DNA of 64,000 nucleotides, taken from Micromonospora sp. WMMD882. Its GTDB lineage: Bacteria; Actinomycetota; Actinomycetes; Mycobacteriales; Micromonosporaceae. The stretch spans positions 5,332,001 through 5,396,000 of the forward strand of contig NZ_CP114903.1 of the NCBI RefSeq assembly GCF_027497255.1. The letters are read 5' to 3'. Below the pieces are notes generated by a model. It was not told the DNA's origin. It made no database searches and worked only from the letters and a program-made list of their open reading frames with translations. Below, in pieces: positions 32,372-40,191 of this stretch (positions are counted from its first letter, which is position 1; every line of letters starts with the position of its first letter). A program made the position numbers and the translations under genes.

Positions 32372-32756
32372 AGAACACCTTACGGAGCAGGTCCGCGATC
32401 CGGTCGACCTCGGTGACCTGCCCCTCGGCCACCGCGATCACCAGATCGTACGCCGCGTCCTGGTCCGCGTCGGCGAGCTGGCTCGCGGTGAGCGCGGCGT
32501 TGCGGCGTAGGAAGGCCACCGCGACGATCCAGCCCATGCGCTTGTTGCCGTCCAGAAACGGATGGTTGCCCACCAGGGAATGCAGCAGGGCCGCAGCCTT
32601 GGTCCAGGTGTCCGGGTAGGCGGCCTGGCCGAAGACACTGGTCTGGGGCCGGGCCAGGGCGGACTCGATCAGCCCGGCGTCGCGGATCCGAAGCCCGAGC
32701 TTGTCGGCCAGCCGGGCCACGTCGGCCAATGTCGGGTAGTAGAGCTTCTCGGTCAC
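32370..32756 (-). CDS. doc: Fic/Doc-family toxin
   Basis: A 128-residue Doc-type protein with the active-site motif NHPFLDGNKRMG (His65 to Arg73), matching the Fic/Doc signature HxFx(D/A)(G/A)NKR. Phage P1 Doc phosphorylates EF-Tu and stops translation, while other Fic proteins AMPylate targets. The Doc-like Lys is retained (GNKR). GTG 32756 is also the last base of the antitoxin stop codon, so the two genes are coupled. Active-site residues look intact. The antitoxin is a ribbon-helix-helix protein, not Phd. Confidence 0.88.
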   Translation of the reverse strand: MTEKLYYPTLADVARLADKLGLRIRDAGLIESALARPQTSVFGQAAYPDTWTKAAALLHSLVGNHPFLDGNKRMGWIVAVAFLRRNAALTASQLADADQDAAYDLVIAVAEGQVTEVDRIADLLRKVF

Positions 32757-32956
32757 TACTCGGCCAGCCTGGCCAGCAGCGTGGCGTGCCGTTCGACGAT
32801 CTCGTCAGTGAGATCGGCGAACTGCCTCGCGTCACGTCGGGCCAGATAGTCGTCGATGGCCGTGACCACGACCGCGTGCATGGCGCGGCCCTCGTCTTCG
32901 GCCACCAAACGGAGCTTGGCCTCGCGTTCCCCGTCCAGCCTCAGTGTCATCGCCAT
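32756..32956 (-). CDS. Ribbon-helix-helix antitoxin for Doc
   Basis: A 66-residue protein beginning [20 protein letters not shown], a beta-strand plus helix layout of the RHH/CopG fold, then [18 protein letters not shown], typical for these short DNA-binding antitoxins. The C-terminal half ([15 protein letters not shown]) is likely the toxin-binding helix. ATG 32956 follows a TATCAT hexamer by 7 nt. It sits in front of the toxin and would repress the pair. Confidence 0.82.
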   Translation of the reverse strand: MAMTLRLDGEREAKLRLVAEDEGRAMHAVVVTAIDDYLARRDARQFADLTDEIVERHATLLARLAE

Positions 32957-32965
32957 GACCGGGAT

Positions 32966-32983
32966 GATAGCAGTCGTGCTATC
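32966..32983 (-). promoter_or_regulatory. Palindromic operator in the toxin-antitoxin promoter
   Basis: The perfect inverted repeat gatagca-gtcg-tgctatc starts 10 nt upstream of the antitoxin ATG. On the minus strand it overlaps a promoter with -35 TTGATC, 16-nt spacer and -10 TATCAT, so bound antitoxin would block transcription. Confidence 0.8.
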
Positions 32984-33001
32984 AAGATCAATGAATTCTG
33001 G

Positions 33002-33811
33002 TCAGGAGGGGCTGGCGGGGTGGGGGGCGATCAGGCCCTGCCGCTGCCGGGCCGCGCACAGCTCGGCGAGCTTCGCGTACGCCTGCTCGCCGACCAGCGC
33101 GGTCAGCTCCGGGGCGTACGACAGGTACATCGGCTCGCCGCCGACGTGCGCCTCCGGCGACGAGGTGCACCACCAGGACAGGTCGTGCCCGCCCGCGCCC
33201 CAGCCCCGGCGGTCGAACTCCGCCAGCGTCGACACCAGCACCTGGGTGTCGTCCGGCCGCTTGCGCCACTCCTGGTCCCGCCGGACCGGCAACTGCCAGC
33301 AGACGTCGGGTTTGTACTCCAGCGGGTGCGCCCCGTCCCGCAGCGCCTGGGCGTGCAGCGCGCAGCCGCCCCCGCCGGGGAAGTCCGCGTCGTTGAGGAA
33401 GACGCAGGGGCCGTCGGCGGTCCGGGTGGCCGTCCGGCGGGCCGGCTTCCTGCCGTCCACGGTGTCCAGCTCGGTCCAGTTCTTGAAGCCCCGGCGGTGG
33501 TGCTGCCAGGTCTGCGGGGTGAGCCGCTGCGCGGCGGCCCGGACCCGCTTCTCGTCGTCGGCGTCGGTGAAGAACGCCCCGTGCGAGCAGCAGCCGTCGG
33601 CGGCCCGGCCGGCGACGATGCCGTGGCAGCCCCGGCCGAAGACACACGTCCAGCGGGACAGCAGCCAGGTCAGGTCGGCCCGGACCACGTGCTTGTCGTC
33701 GGCCGGGTCGACGAACTCGATCCACTCGCGGGGGAAGTCCAGTCCGACCTCCCGGCCGCGCGGGTCCGCCGGATCGTCCACCAGCCCTCGGATCTCCACC
33801 GGAACGCTCAT
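33002..33811 (-). CDS. Cysteine-rich protein, possibly metal-chelating (YkgJ/DUF3109-like)
   Basis: A 269-residue soluble protein beginning [14 protein letters not shown]. Eight or so Cys residues fall in recognisable groups: [52 protein letters not shown] and SWWCTSS. The C-x5-C...CC...C.L and CW-LP layout resembles YkgJ-type zinc or iron-sulfur binding proteins. The function is unknown. The ATG is preceded by TACGCT ending 6 nt upstream on the minus strand. It is divergent from the Ppx/GppA gene, sharing a 70-nt promoter region. Confidence 0.65.
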   Translation of the reverse strand: MSVPVEIRGLVDDPADPRGREVGLDFPREWIEFVDPADDKHVVRADLTWLLSRWTCVFGRGCHGIVAGRAADGCCSHGAFFTDADDEKRVRAAAQRLTPQTWQHHRRGFKNWTELDTVDGRKPARRTATRTADGPCVFLNDADFPGGGGCALHAQALRDGAHPLEYKPDVCWQLPVRRDQEWRKRPDDTQVLVSTLAEFDRRGWGAGGHDLSWWCTSSPEAHVGGEPMYLSYAPELTALVGEQAYAKLAELCAARQRQGLIAPHPASPS

Positions 33812-33881
33812 TCGGCCAGCGTACGCGGGCCGCGGCCGACAGGCAGCGGGACCGGAAGCGTCAACCACTATGGTCTTTCCC

Positions 33882-34826
33882 ATGCGCCTGGGAGTGCTCG
33901 ACGTCGGTTCCAACACCGTGCACCTGCTGGTGGTGGACGCCCATCACGGGGCGCACCCGTGGCCGGCGCACTCCGAGAAGGCCGTCCTGCGGCTGGCCGA
34001 GCAGATCGGCCCGGACGGCGCGCTGACCCGGGCCGGCGCGGACGGCCTGGTCGAGGCGGTCGGCGCGGCCCGGCAGGCGGCGGTCCGACTGGGCGCCGAC
34101 GACCTGATCGCGTTCGCCACCTCGGCGGTCCGGGACGCCACCAACGCCGCCGAGGTGCTGGGTCGGGTCCGCGCCGAGACCGGCGTACGGCTGGAGGTGC
34201 TGGCCGGGGCGGACGAGGCCCGGTTGACCTTCCTCGCGGTGCGCCGCTGGTTCGGCTGGTCCGCCGGCCGACTGCTGGTGCTGGACATCGGCGGCGGCTC
34301 GCTGGAGGTCGCGGCCGGCATCGACGAGTACCCGGAGGCGGCGGTGTCGCTGCCGTTGGGGGCCGGCCGGCTGACCCGGGACCGGCTCGGCGTCGACCCG
34401 ACCAGCGCGACGCCGCCGACGCCCGAGCGCGTCGACGAGCTGCGGGAGTACGTCGACGCGTTGCTCGATCCGGTGGTGGAGCAGGTGGCCGGGGTGGGCT
34501 GGGAGCGGCCGGTGGCCACCTCGAAGACGTTCCGCACCCTGGCCCGGCTGGCCGGGGCGGCCCCCTCCGGCGCCGGCCTGTGGGCGCCGCGTCGGCTGAC
34601 CCGTACCGGGCTGCGGCAGGTGTTGAGCTTCATCCGGCACATTCCGCCCGCCCAGCTCGCCGCCCTGGAGGGGGTCAGCGTCGGGCGGTCGCACCAGCTC
34701 CTGGCCGGGGCGGTGGTGGCCGAGGCGGCGCTGCGCCGGCTGGACGTCGAGTCGTTGGACATCTGCCCGTGGGCGCTGCGGGAGGGGCTCATCCTCCGCC
34801 GGCTGGACCAGATCGGCCCGAGCTGA
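33882..34826 (+). CDS. Ppx/GppA-family exopolyphosphatase
   Basis: A 314-residue ASKHA-fold enzyme. [20 protein letters not shown] holds the first phosphate loop, [10 protein letters not shown] the second, and [10 protein letters not shown] (about residue 135) the third; [16 protein letters not shown] and [18 protein letters not shown] are typical of the actinobacterial short Ppx (Rv0496-like). It hydrolyses polyphosphate or pppGpp. TATGGT (33869-33874) ends 7 nt before ATG 33882, so it is probably leaderless. The TIM-barrel gene follows 79 nt downstream, as Rv0498 follows Rv0496/7. Confidence 0.9.
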   Translation: MRLGVLDVGSNTVHLLVVDAHHGAHPWPAHSEKAVLRLAEQIGPDGALTRAGADGLVEAVGAARQAAVRLGADDLIAFATSAVRDATNAAEVLGRVRAETGVRLEVLAGADEARLTFLAVRRWFGWSAGRLLVLDIGGGSLEVAAGIDEYPEAAVSLPLGAGRLTRDRLGVDPTSATPPTPERVDELREYVDALLDPVVEQVAGVGWERPVATSKTFRTLARLAGAAPSGAGLWAPRRLTRTGLRQVLSFIRHIPPAQLAALEGVSVGRSHQLLAGAVVAEAALRRLDVESLDICPWALREGLILRRLDQIGPS

Positions 34827-34905
34827 GTCTTCCGACCAGGGCGGTACGGGCGGTTTGCGACTGCTCGTCACGATGCTCTCGTCGGCGCGGGCTACCCTGG
34901 TCGGT

Positions 34906-35712
34906 GTGACTTCCCGCGTCCCCGTGCTCCTCTCCAGCTCCTCGGTCTTCCCCGAGCCCACCGCGGCGGCCTTCCAGCTCGCCGCCGCCCTCGGCTACGA
35001 CGGCGTAGAGGTGATGGTCTGGACGGACGCCGTCAGCCAGGACGCCGGCGCGCTGCGCGGCCTCACCGAGCACTACGGCGTGCCGGTGCTCTCCGTGCAC
35101 GCGCCCTGCCTGCTGGTCACCCAGCGGGTGTGGAGCCCCGACCCGTGGGAGCGGCTGCGGAAGGCCGCCGAGCTGGCCGAGGAGCTCGAAGCCCCGACCG
35201 TCGTCGTCCACCCGCCCTTCACCTGGCAGCGCGACTACGCCCGGCGTTTCGCCGACGGCATGGCGGAGATCGGCCGGCGGCACGGCGGGCTGGACTTCGC
35301 GGTGGAGAACATGTACCCGGTACGGATGGCCGGCCGGCAGTTCGTGCCGTACTTCCCGGGGTGGGATCCGACCGACACCGGCTACGACGCGTACACGCTC
35401 GACCTGTCGCACTGCGCCGCCGCGCACTCCGACGCCCTCGCCATGGCCGACCGGATGGCCGACCGGCTGGCCCACGTGCACCTCGGTGACGGCACCGGCG
35501 AGGGACGCGACGAGCACCTGGTGCCGGGCCGGGGCACCCAGCCCTGCGGCGAGCTGCTCTCCTCGCTGGCCGGTCGGGGCTTCACCGGCTCGGTGGCGGT
35601 GGAGGTGGCGACCCGGGGCGCGGGCAGCCGCGCGGAGCGCGAGGCGGACCTGCGCGCCGCGCTGGACTTCGCCCGGCAGCACCTGGGCGCGCCGTCCCCG
35701 ATCGACGTCTGA
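34906..35712 (+). CDS. Sugar phosphate isomerase/epimerase-like TIM-barrel protein
   Basis: A 268-residue AP_endonuc_2-type barrel: [55 protein letters not shown] and [19 protein letters not shown], whose His/Glu/Asp residues form the metal site. The family includes IolI-type inosose isomerases and endonuclease IV; Rv0498 is the mycobacterial counterpart. GTG 34906 is 7 nt after TACCCT (34893-34898), so it probably starts a leaderless message. The reaction is unknown. Confidence 0.85.
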   Translation: MTSRVPVLLSSSSVFPEPTAAAFQLAAALGYDGVEVMVWTDAVSQDAGALRGLTEHYGVPVLSVHAPCLLVTQRVWSPDPWERLRKAAELAEELEAPTVVVHPPFTWQRDYARRFADGMAEIGRRHGGLDFAVENMYPVRMAGRQFVPYFPGWDPTDTGYDAYTLDLSHCAAAHSDALAMADRMADRLAHVHLGDGTGEGRDEHLVPGRGTQPCGELLSSLAGRGFTGSVAVEVATRGAGSRAEREADLRAALDFARQHLGAPSPIDV

Positions 35713-35719
35713 GCGCGGG

Positions 35720-36271
35720 TCAGCTCACCGGGGTGAGCGGCTGCTCGGTGCCGGCGGCCCGCTTACGGGCCCGGTGCGCGGCCACGTGCGACCGGGTGGC
35801 GCACCGCTCCGAGCAGAACCGGCGGCAACAGTTGGACGACGTGTCCAGGTAGACGTTGCCGCACCGGTCGTCGGCGCACACCCCGAACCGGGCGCTGCCG
35901 TACTCGCAGAGCCACACCGACAGCCCCCACACCGCGCCGGCCAGGTAGTCCACCGCCACGGACGCGCCCCGGCTGGCCGGGTGCATGTGCCAGTCGCTGG
36001 AGTCGTGCCCGGAGATGTGCGGGTGCACCGGGTACGCCTCCAGCAGGGCGTTCAGCTCGGCCACCGCCTCGGCGTCCCGGCCGGAGGTGCCGTACTCGAA
36101 GACGTCCCGGAGACGTTTCTGGGCCCGCCGGAAGATCGCCAGATCCCGTTCGGCCACCTCGTCGTGGAGGTACGCGTTCTCGCCGGGCAGCAGGGAGCGG
36201 AGGGCGTCGAGGTCGTCCAGACGGGCGTTGACGAGGTCAACCCCGTTCCGGGCGTACGCGTCGAAGTTCAC
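35720..36271 (-). CDS. CGNR zinc-finger protein (putative regulator)
   Basis: A 183-residue protein. The N-terminal 120 residues are an ABATE-like helical region; the C-terminal part CADDRCGNVYLDTSSNCCRR then FCSERCATRSHVAAHRARKR is the CGNR zinc finger, with four Cys in C-x4-C...C-x3-C spacing and a basic DNA-binding tail. Such proteins are presumed transcription regulators with a ligand-binding N terminus. GTG 36271 overlaps the end of the upstream ATP-grasp gene by 4 nt; TACCGT also precedes the start by 6 nt, so an internal leaderless promoter is possible. Confidence 0.85.
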   Translation of the reverse strand: MNFDAYARNGVDLVNARLDDLDALRSLLPGENAYLHDEVAERDLAIFRRAQKRLRDVFEYGTSGRDAEAVAELNALLEAYPVHPHISGHDSSDWHMHPASRGASVAVDYLAGAVWGLSVWLCEYGSARFGVCADDRCGNVYLDTSSNCCRRFCSERCATRSHVAAHRARKRAAGTEQPLTPVS

Positions 36272-37461
36272 ACCCCAACGGTAGACGACTCGGCAGCGCG
36301 CGGCGCATCGATGTAGTGGGGCAGGAACCGGGCGTATCCGTCGGTGATCAGCCCCGGGCTCTCCCGTACCCCCGCCCCGGCCGACTCGCCGTCGACGGTC
36401 CAGCTACCCAGCACCACCCGGTTGCCGGCGAACTCGGGCAGCGCCCGGAACTCCTGGTAACACCAGCCCTCGTCGCCGTATATGCCCGGGTTGGCGACCT
36501 CCGTGCCGCCGGCGGTCACGATCCGGACCGAGCCGCCCTCCCGGCCCAGCAGCGGCTTCACCACGTACTCGGGCAGGTCCCGGGGGCCGTCCAGGTACGC
36601 CGGCAGCAGCAGCTCGTGCCCGGGGTACAGCTCCCACAGCACGGCGAGCAGCGCCTTGTTCGACAGCAGCAGCTTCCAGGCCGGCTCGATCCAGGTCGTC
36701 GGGGTGCCCGGCGCCAACGCCAGCCGACCGTACGGCTCGGCCAGCATCCACTCCCACGGGTACAGCTTGAAGCAGGTGGTGATCGGCCGGTTCGCGCCGT
36801 CGACGAAGCGGCGACCGTCCCAGCCGACGTCCTGGATCGCCATCAGCTCGGCCGTCAGCCCGGCCTGCCGGGCGCACTCGGCCAGGTAACCGGCGGTCAT
36901 CTGGTCCTCGGCGGAGACCTCCTCCTCCCGGGACCAGGCCACGTGCACGGCCGGCTCGTGCAGGCCCCGACCGATCCGGTGCCAGGCGGCGACCAGCCGC
37001 TCGTGCAGGCTGTTCCACTGGTCCAGGTCGGGGTGGGTGTCCTCCAGCCAGAACCACTGCACGATGCCGGCCTCGACCAGCGAGGTCGGGGTGTCGGCGT
37101 TGTACTCCAGCAGCTTCGGCGGCCACGTGCCGTCGTACCAGAGGTCGAACCGGCCGTAGAGGGTGGGCGGCTGCTCGCGCAGCGACCGGGCCACCGCCTC
37201 GGCCGCCCACCCGGGGATGCCGAAGTCCGCGTACCGGTCGCGGGCCACCACGTGCTCGGCGGCGGCCACCGACATCCGGTGCAGCTCCTCGGTGGCCTCC
37301 TCCAGGCGGAGCACCTCGTCCAGGGTGAAGGCGTAGGCGGCGGTCTCGTCCCAGTACGACATGACGCCGCCGTCGGGCAGCTCGGTGTCGACGTAGACCA
37401 GGCCCTGCTCGCGTACCGTCGGGTGCCAGTCGTCGCGGGGGGTCTGTGTGGTCCGGCGCAC
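36268..37461 (-). CDS. Glutathionylspermidine synthase-like ATP-grasp protein (YgiC type)
   Basis: A 397-residue protein of the GSP_synth domain family: YWDETAAYAFTLDEVLRLEE, GRFDLWYDGTWPPKLLEYNADTPTS-type motif around residue 105-127 (LLEYNADTPTSLVEAG), YVVKPLLGREGGSVRI as the ATP-grasp loop, and WCYQEFRALPEFAGNRVVLG. Bacteria such as this do not make glutathione, so the real amine or peptide ligand is unknown. E. coli YgiC and YjfC belong here and lie next to small lipoproteins YgiB/YjfM; the same arrangement is seen here with the 141-residue lipoprotein 1 nt upstream. Overlaps the CGNR gene. Confidence 0.88.
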   Translation of the reverse strand: MRRTTQTPRDDWHPTVREQGLVYVDTELPDGGVMSYWDETAAYAFTLDEVLRLEEATEELHRMSVAAAEHVVARDRYADFGIPGWAAEAVARSLREQPPTLYGRFDLWYDGTWPPKLLEYNADTPTSLVEAGIVQWFWLEDTHPDLDQWNSLHERLVAAWHRIGRGLHEPAVHVAWSREEEVSAEDQMTAGYLAECARQAGLTAELMAIQDVGWDGRRFVDGANRPITTCFKLYPWEWMLAEPYGRLALAPGTPTTWIEPAWKLLLSNKALLAVLWELYPGHELLLPAYLDGPRDLPEYVVKPLLGREGGSVRIVTAGGTEVANPGIYGDEGWCYQEFRALPEFAGNRVVLGSWTVDGESAGAGVRESPGLITDGYARFLPHYIDAPRAAESSTVGV

Positions 37462-37462
37462 C

Positions 37463-37888
37463 TCAGCCGCCGCAGGACGCGAGGTGGGTGCCGAAGCCGC
37501 CCCGTTCCGGCACGGCCGTCGACACCGGCTCCGGCGCGCCCCGCCCGCCGCCGCCGACCGTCCGGGCGGTCAGCACGCCGGACGCGGCCGACCCGGCCAA
37601 CCCGCCGGAGCCGGCCAACCCGCCCGACCCGGCCACCACGCCCGACCCGGTCAGGACAGCGGCGCCGGTCGCCGCCGCCGGGTCGCGTGGCGCCGCCGGG
37701 TCGCGTGGCGCCGCCGGGTCGCGTGGCGCCGCCGCCACCGTGCCGCCGCCGCCCAACGGGCCGAGCGCGCAGTCGTCATCGTCGTCGTCGCCGGTCAGGT
37801 TGCAGCCGGACAGGGCGAGCGCGAGAGCGGTCAGCGCGCCGAGCTGCACGGTGGCCGACCGCAGCCGGCGAGGGGTGCTTCGTTCCAC
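37463..37888 (-). CDS. Small acidic/Gly-rich lipoprotein (YgiB-like position)
   Basis: A 141-residue protein. RLRSATVQLGALTALALALS-GC is a signal peptide with a lipobox LSGC; the mature protein begins CNLTGDDDDDDC, then Gly/Ala-rich repeats APRDPAAPRDPAAPRDPA and GGLAGSGGLAGS, and ends HLASCGG. It is likely a cell-envelope lipoprotein. Two Cys residues remain. The start is GTG 37888. It precedes the YgiC-like ATP-grasp gene by one base, the arrangement known for YgiB-YgiC in other bacteria, although sequence similarity to YgiB is not evident. Confidence 0.7.
   Translation of the reverse strand: MERSTPRRLRSATVQLGALTALALALSGCNLTGDDDDDDCALGPLGGGGTVAAAPRDPAAPRDPAAPRDPAAATGAAVLTGSGVVAGSGGLAGSGGLAGSAASGVLTARTVGGGGRGAPEPVSTAVPERGGFGTHLASCGG
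37680..37733 (-). repeat. 18-nt unit x3 inside the lipoprotein gene
   Basis: gggtcgcgtggcgccgcc occurs three times in perfect tandem (37680-37697, 37698-37715, 37716-37733) and encodes the APRDPA repeat on the minus strand. Further imperfect Gly-Ser repeats follow. Frame is kept. Confidence 0.9.
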
Positions 37889-37997
37889 GGGGATCGTTGT
37901 AGTACACCGCCGCCACCGTCCGGAAGGGGCCCCGCCGACGTGCTGCGCCCTCGGCGCTGGCGGGCGTGGGGCGGGACGCTGGCGTTACGCTCAGCTC

Positions 37998-38918
37998 ATG
38001 CTCCGTACGGTCATTCTCGCCGCCGCCCGGTCATCCCGGGTCGAGCGGCTCGTCGAGACGGCCCCCTACACCCGGGACGTCGTCCGCCGGTTCGTCGCCG
38101 GCACCGGCACCGCCGACGCGTTGCGCGCGACCCGCGAGCTCGTCGCCGAGGGCCTCAGGGTCACCCTCGACCACCTGGGAGAGGACACCGTCACCCCCGA
38201 GCAGGCCGACGCCACCCGCGAGGAGTACCTCGCCGTGCTGGGGGCGCTGCGTGCCGCCGGGCTCACCCCGGCCGCCGAGGTGAGCGTCAAGCTCTCCGCC
38301 CTCGGGCAGCGGTTCGACGAGCAGCTCGCCTACGACAACGCACGCGCCATCTGCGTCGCCGCCGACGCCGCCGGCACCACGGTCACCCTGGACATGGAGG
38401 ACCACACCACCACCGACTCGACCCTGGACATCCTCACCAAGCTCCGCGAGGACCATCCGGCCACGGGCGCGGTGCTCCAGGCGTACCTGCGGCGTACCGA
38501 GGCGGACTGCCGGGACCTCGCCACCGCCGGCTCGCGGGTCCGGCTGTGCAAGGGCGCGTACCGGGAGCCGGAGTCGGTGGCGTACCAGTCCGCCCGGGAC
38601 GTGGACCGGTCCTACGTGCGTTGTCTGAACGTGCTGATGGCCGGCGCGGGTTACCCGATGCTGGCCACCCACGATCCGCGGCTGATCACCATCGGCGAGG
38701 ACCGGGCGCGGTGGTTCGACCGGGGCCCGGACGGTTTCGAGTTCCAGATGCTCTACGGCGTCCGGCCGCAGGAGCAGGCCCGGCTCGTCGCCGCCGGCCA
38801 CACCGTCCGCACCTACGTCCCGTACGGCGACCAGTGGTACGGCTACCTGATGCGGCGGCTCGCCGAGCGCCCGACGAACGTCGTCTTCTTCGGCCGGGCC
38901 CTGGTCTCCCGAGGGTGA
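37998..38918 (+). CDS. Proline dehydrogenase
   Basis: A 306-residue FAD-linked TIM-barrel enzyme that oxidises proline to pyrroline-5-carboxylate. LTPAAEVSVKLSALGQRF, VTLDMEDHTTTDSTL, RLCKGAYREPESVAY, ATHDPRLI and FEFQMLYGVRP are the PutA/ProDH motifs, with the Arg pair in MRRLAERPTN near the end. TACGCT (37986-37991) ends 6 nt before ATG 37998 and no Shine-Dalgarno is seen, so the mRNA is likely leaderless. The partner P5C dehydrogenase is not in the window. A strong hairpin follows the gene. Confidence 0.94.
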   Translation: MLRTVILAAARSSRVERLVETAPYTRDVVRRFVAGTGTADALRATRELVAEGLRVTLDHLGEDTVTPEQADATREEYLAVLGALRAAGLTPAAEVSVKLSALGQRFDEQLAYDNARAICVAADAAGTTVTLDMEDHTTTDSTLDILTKLREDHPATGAVLQAYLRRTEADCRDLATAGSRVRLCKGAYREPESVAYQSARDVDRSYVRCLNVLMAGAGYPMLATHDPRLITIGEDRARWFDRGPDGFEFQMLYGVRPQEQARLVAAGHTVRTYVPYGDQWYGYLMRRLAERPTNVVFFGRALVSRG

Positions 38919-38986
38919 GCCGGCTGCTGTGCCGGGGTGAGCGGGATCAGCCGCCCGGGGGTCAGCCGACTGCGCTGCCGGGCGGG

Positions 38987-39023
38987 GACGGGCCGGCGGA
39001 GACCCCTTGTCCGCCGGCCCGTC
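38987..39023 (+). terminator. 14-bp hairpin after proline dehydrogenase
   Basis: gacgggccggcgga (38987-39000) pairs perfectly with tccgccggcccgtc (39010-39023), 9-nt loop. It starts 69 nt after the proline dehydrogenase stop. The rest of the 348-nt gap to 39267 holds no gene I can support; the stretch 39155-39185 is AT-richer, with gctacctagctagag. Confidence 0.8.
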
Positions 39024-39266
39024 CGCGCCGGGCGGCCAGCCCGGCGTCCGGCCGGCGCGGGCCGCCCCGATCCACCGCCCCCGTTTCCCGGTGGATTGGG
39101 GCCGGGCCAGCGCCCGACCGGTGCCTGCGCCGCGCCGGTCGGCGCGGCTGCCACCAAAACGCTACCTAGCTAGAGATTTGCCGGTCCAGGCGCCCGGCCC
39201 GGATTCTCCTGTCGCCAATGTGACCCGGCCTCGGGCTTGACCACCCGCGCGGCGGGACCCTGTCGC

Positions 39267-39761
39267 TCAGCGCGGGATCCGGCGGACCGTGCGCAGGACG
39301 ACCGCCAGCACCACCGCCGCCCGCAGGCACTGGGCCGCCTCGGCGACCGCCCGGCGCCCTGACGCGTCCGGATCGAGCAGGGCGTCACGGGTCAACCCAC
39401 GCCACTCCTCGACGTAACGCTCCCGGGCGGAGGCGGGCAGCAACCGGCCCGCCCCGGTGACGATCCCCAGGGCGACCCGGTCGCCGGGGGAGCGGACGCC
39501 GGCACGGTGCCGGCTCCGGCCGTCCCGCTCGCGGAGGAAACCGTTGAGCCGCAGGAGAGCCACCCCCGTGCCGACCGCCCCGACGCTGCTGACGCCGTCG
39601 GCGAGGCGCATCGGCGACTCCGCCTCCGCCAGCAGGATCAGGGCGCACACCAGCCCCAGCGCGACGCCGAGGAGCCCCACCGCGTCGGTGGCCACGACCA
39701 CCACGTAACCGCACTGCCGCGCGAGCGCGCCGGCCCGAGCCCTGACGTCCACCGGGATCAC
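39267..39761 (-). CDS. Small membrane protein of unknown function, coupled to a PadR regulator
   Basis: A 164-residue protein from GTG 39761, which overlaps the PadR stop (GTGA). It has two hydrophobic helices (about 20-45 and 55-75, VVVVATDAVGLLGVALGLVC) and a C-terminal amphipathic region ending VVLAVVLRTVRRIPR. The PadR-membrane protein pairing is common in actinobacteria, where the regulator controls the membrane protein, but the activity is not known. The longer open frame upstream runs through the PadR gene and was rejected. Confidence 0.65.
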   Translation of the reverse strand: MIPVDVRARAGALARQCGYVVVVATDAVGLLGVALGLVCALILLAEAESPMRLADGVSSVGAVGTGVALLRLNGFLRERDGRSRHRAGVRSPGDRVALGIVTGAGRLLPASARERYVEEWRGLTRDALLDPDASGRRAVAEAAQCLRAAVVLAVVLRTVRRIPR

Positions 39762-40108
39762 CCCGCCCGCCGGAGACCGGGACGCGGACGGAGCGCGGGC
39801 GGGGCGGCGACCCGGGCCTCGCCGGCGCGGGCCGTGACCGCCGCGCGGGCCACCCGCGCGCCGTCCCCGGTGAGCCGGTAGTACCGGCGGCGGGGGCGGC
39901 CCTGGTCCTCGTGCTCGGTCGGGTCCTCCCAGAAACTCGCCACCCATCCGGCCAGCTCCAGCCGGGCCAGGATCGGGTGCAGCGTCCCGGTCTTGAGCTT
40001 CGTCTCCCGGGCGATGTCCCGCCCGTACCGGGGCACGGCCGGCGCGGTGAGGAGCAGACGTAACACCTCGACCGTCTGCGGGGTGAGCCGGGGGCCGCTA
40101 CTAGCCAT
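39758..40108 (-). CDS. PadR-family transcriptional regulator
   Basis: A 116-residue winged-helix regulator: LTPQTVEVLRLLLTAPAVPR then YGRDIARETKLKTGTLHPIL, LARLELAGWVASF, and RRRYYRLTGDGARVARAA, the PadR wing and start of the dimer helix. ATG 40108 is preceded by TAGACT ending 7 nt upstream on the minus strand. It lacks the long C-terminal helix of some PadR proteins and ends in an Arg/Pro tail. It probably represses itself and the downstream membrane protein. Confidence 0.87.
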   Translation of the reverse strand: MASSGPRLTPQTVEVLRLLLTAPAVPRYGRDIARETKLKTGTLHPILARLELAGWVASFWEDPTEHEDQGRPRRRYYRLTGDGARVARAAVTARAGEARVAAPPALRPRPGLRRAG

Positions 40109-40191
40109 GCCTCGGAGTCTAGGTACGCCGGCCCGGCGGGCCATCCGGCGAGATCGGCAGGATCCCCAGCCGAATGTCGTACTCTCCGGCC

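Noticed and set aside
32856..33881. Long plus-strand frame leading into the Ppx gene
   Set aside because: It runs antisense to the antitoxin and the cysteine-rich gene; the Ppx N terminus [12 protein letters not shown] fixes the start at 33882.
37446..39169. Extended open frames around proline dehydrogenase (490 and 573 residues)
   Set aside because: The N-terminal part overlaps the lipoprotein gene on the other strand and is translated repeat; the proline dehydrogenase family starts at 37998.
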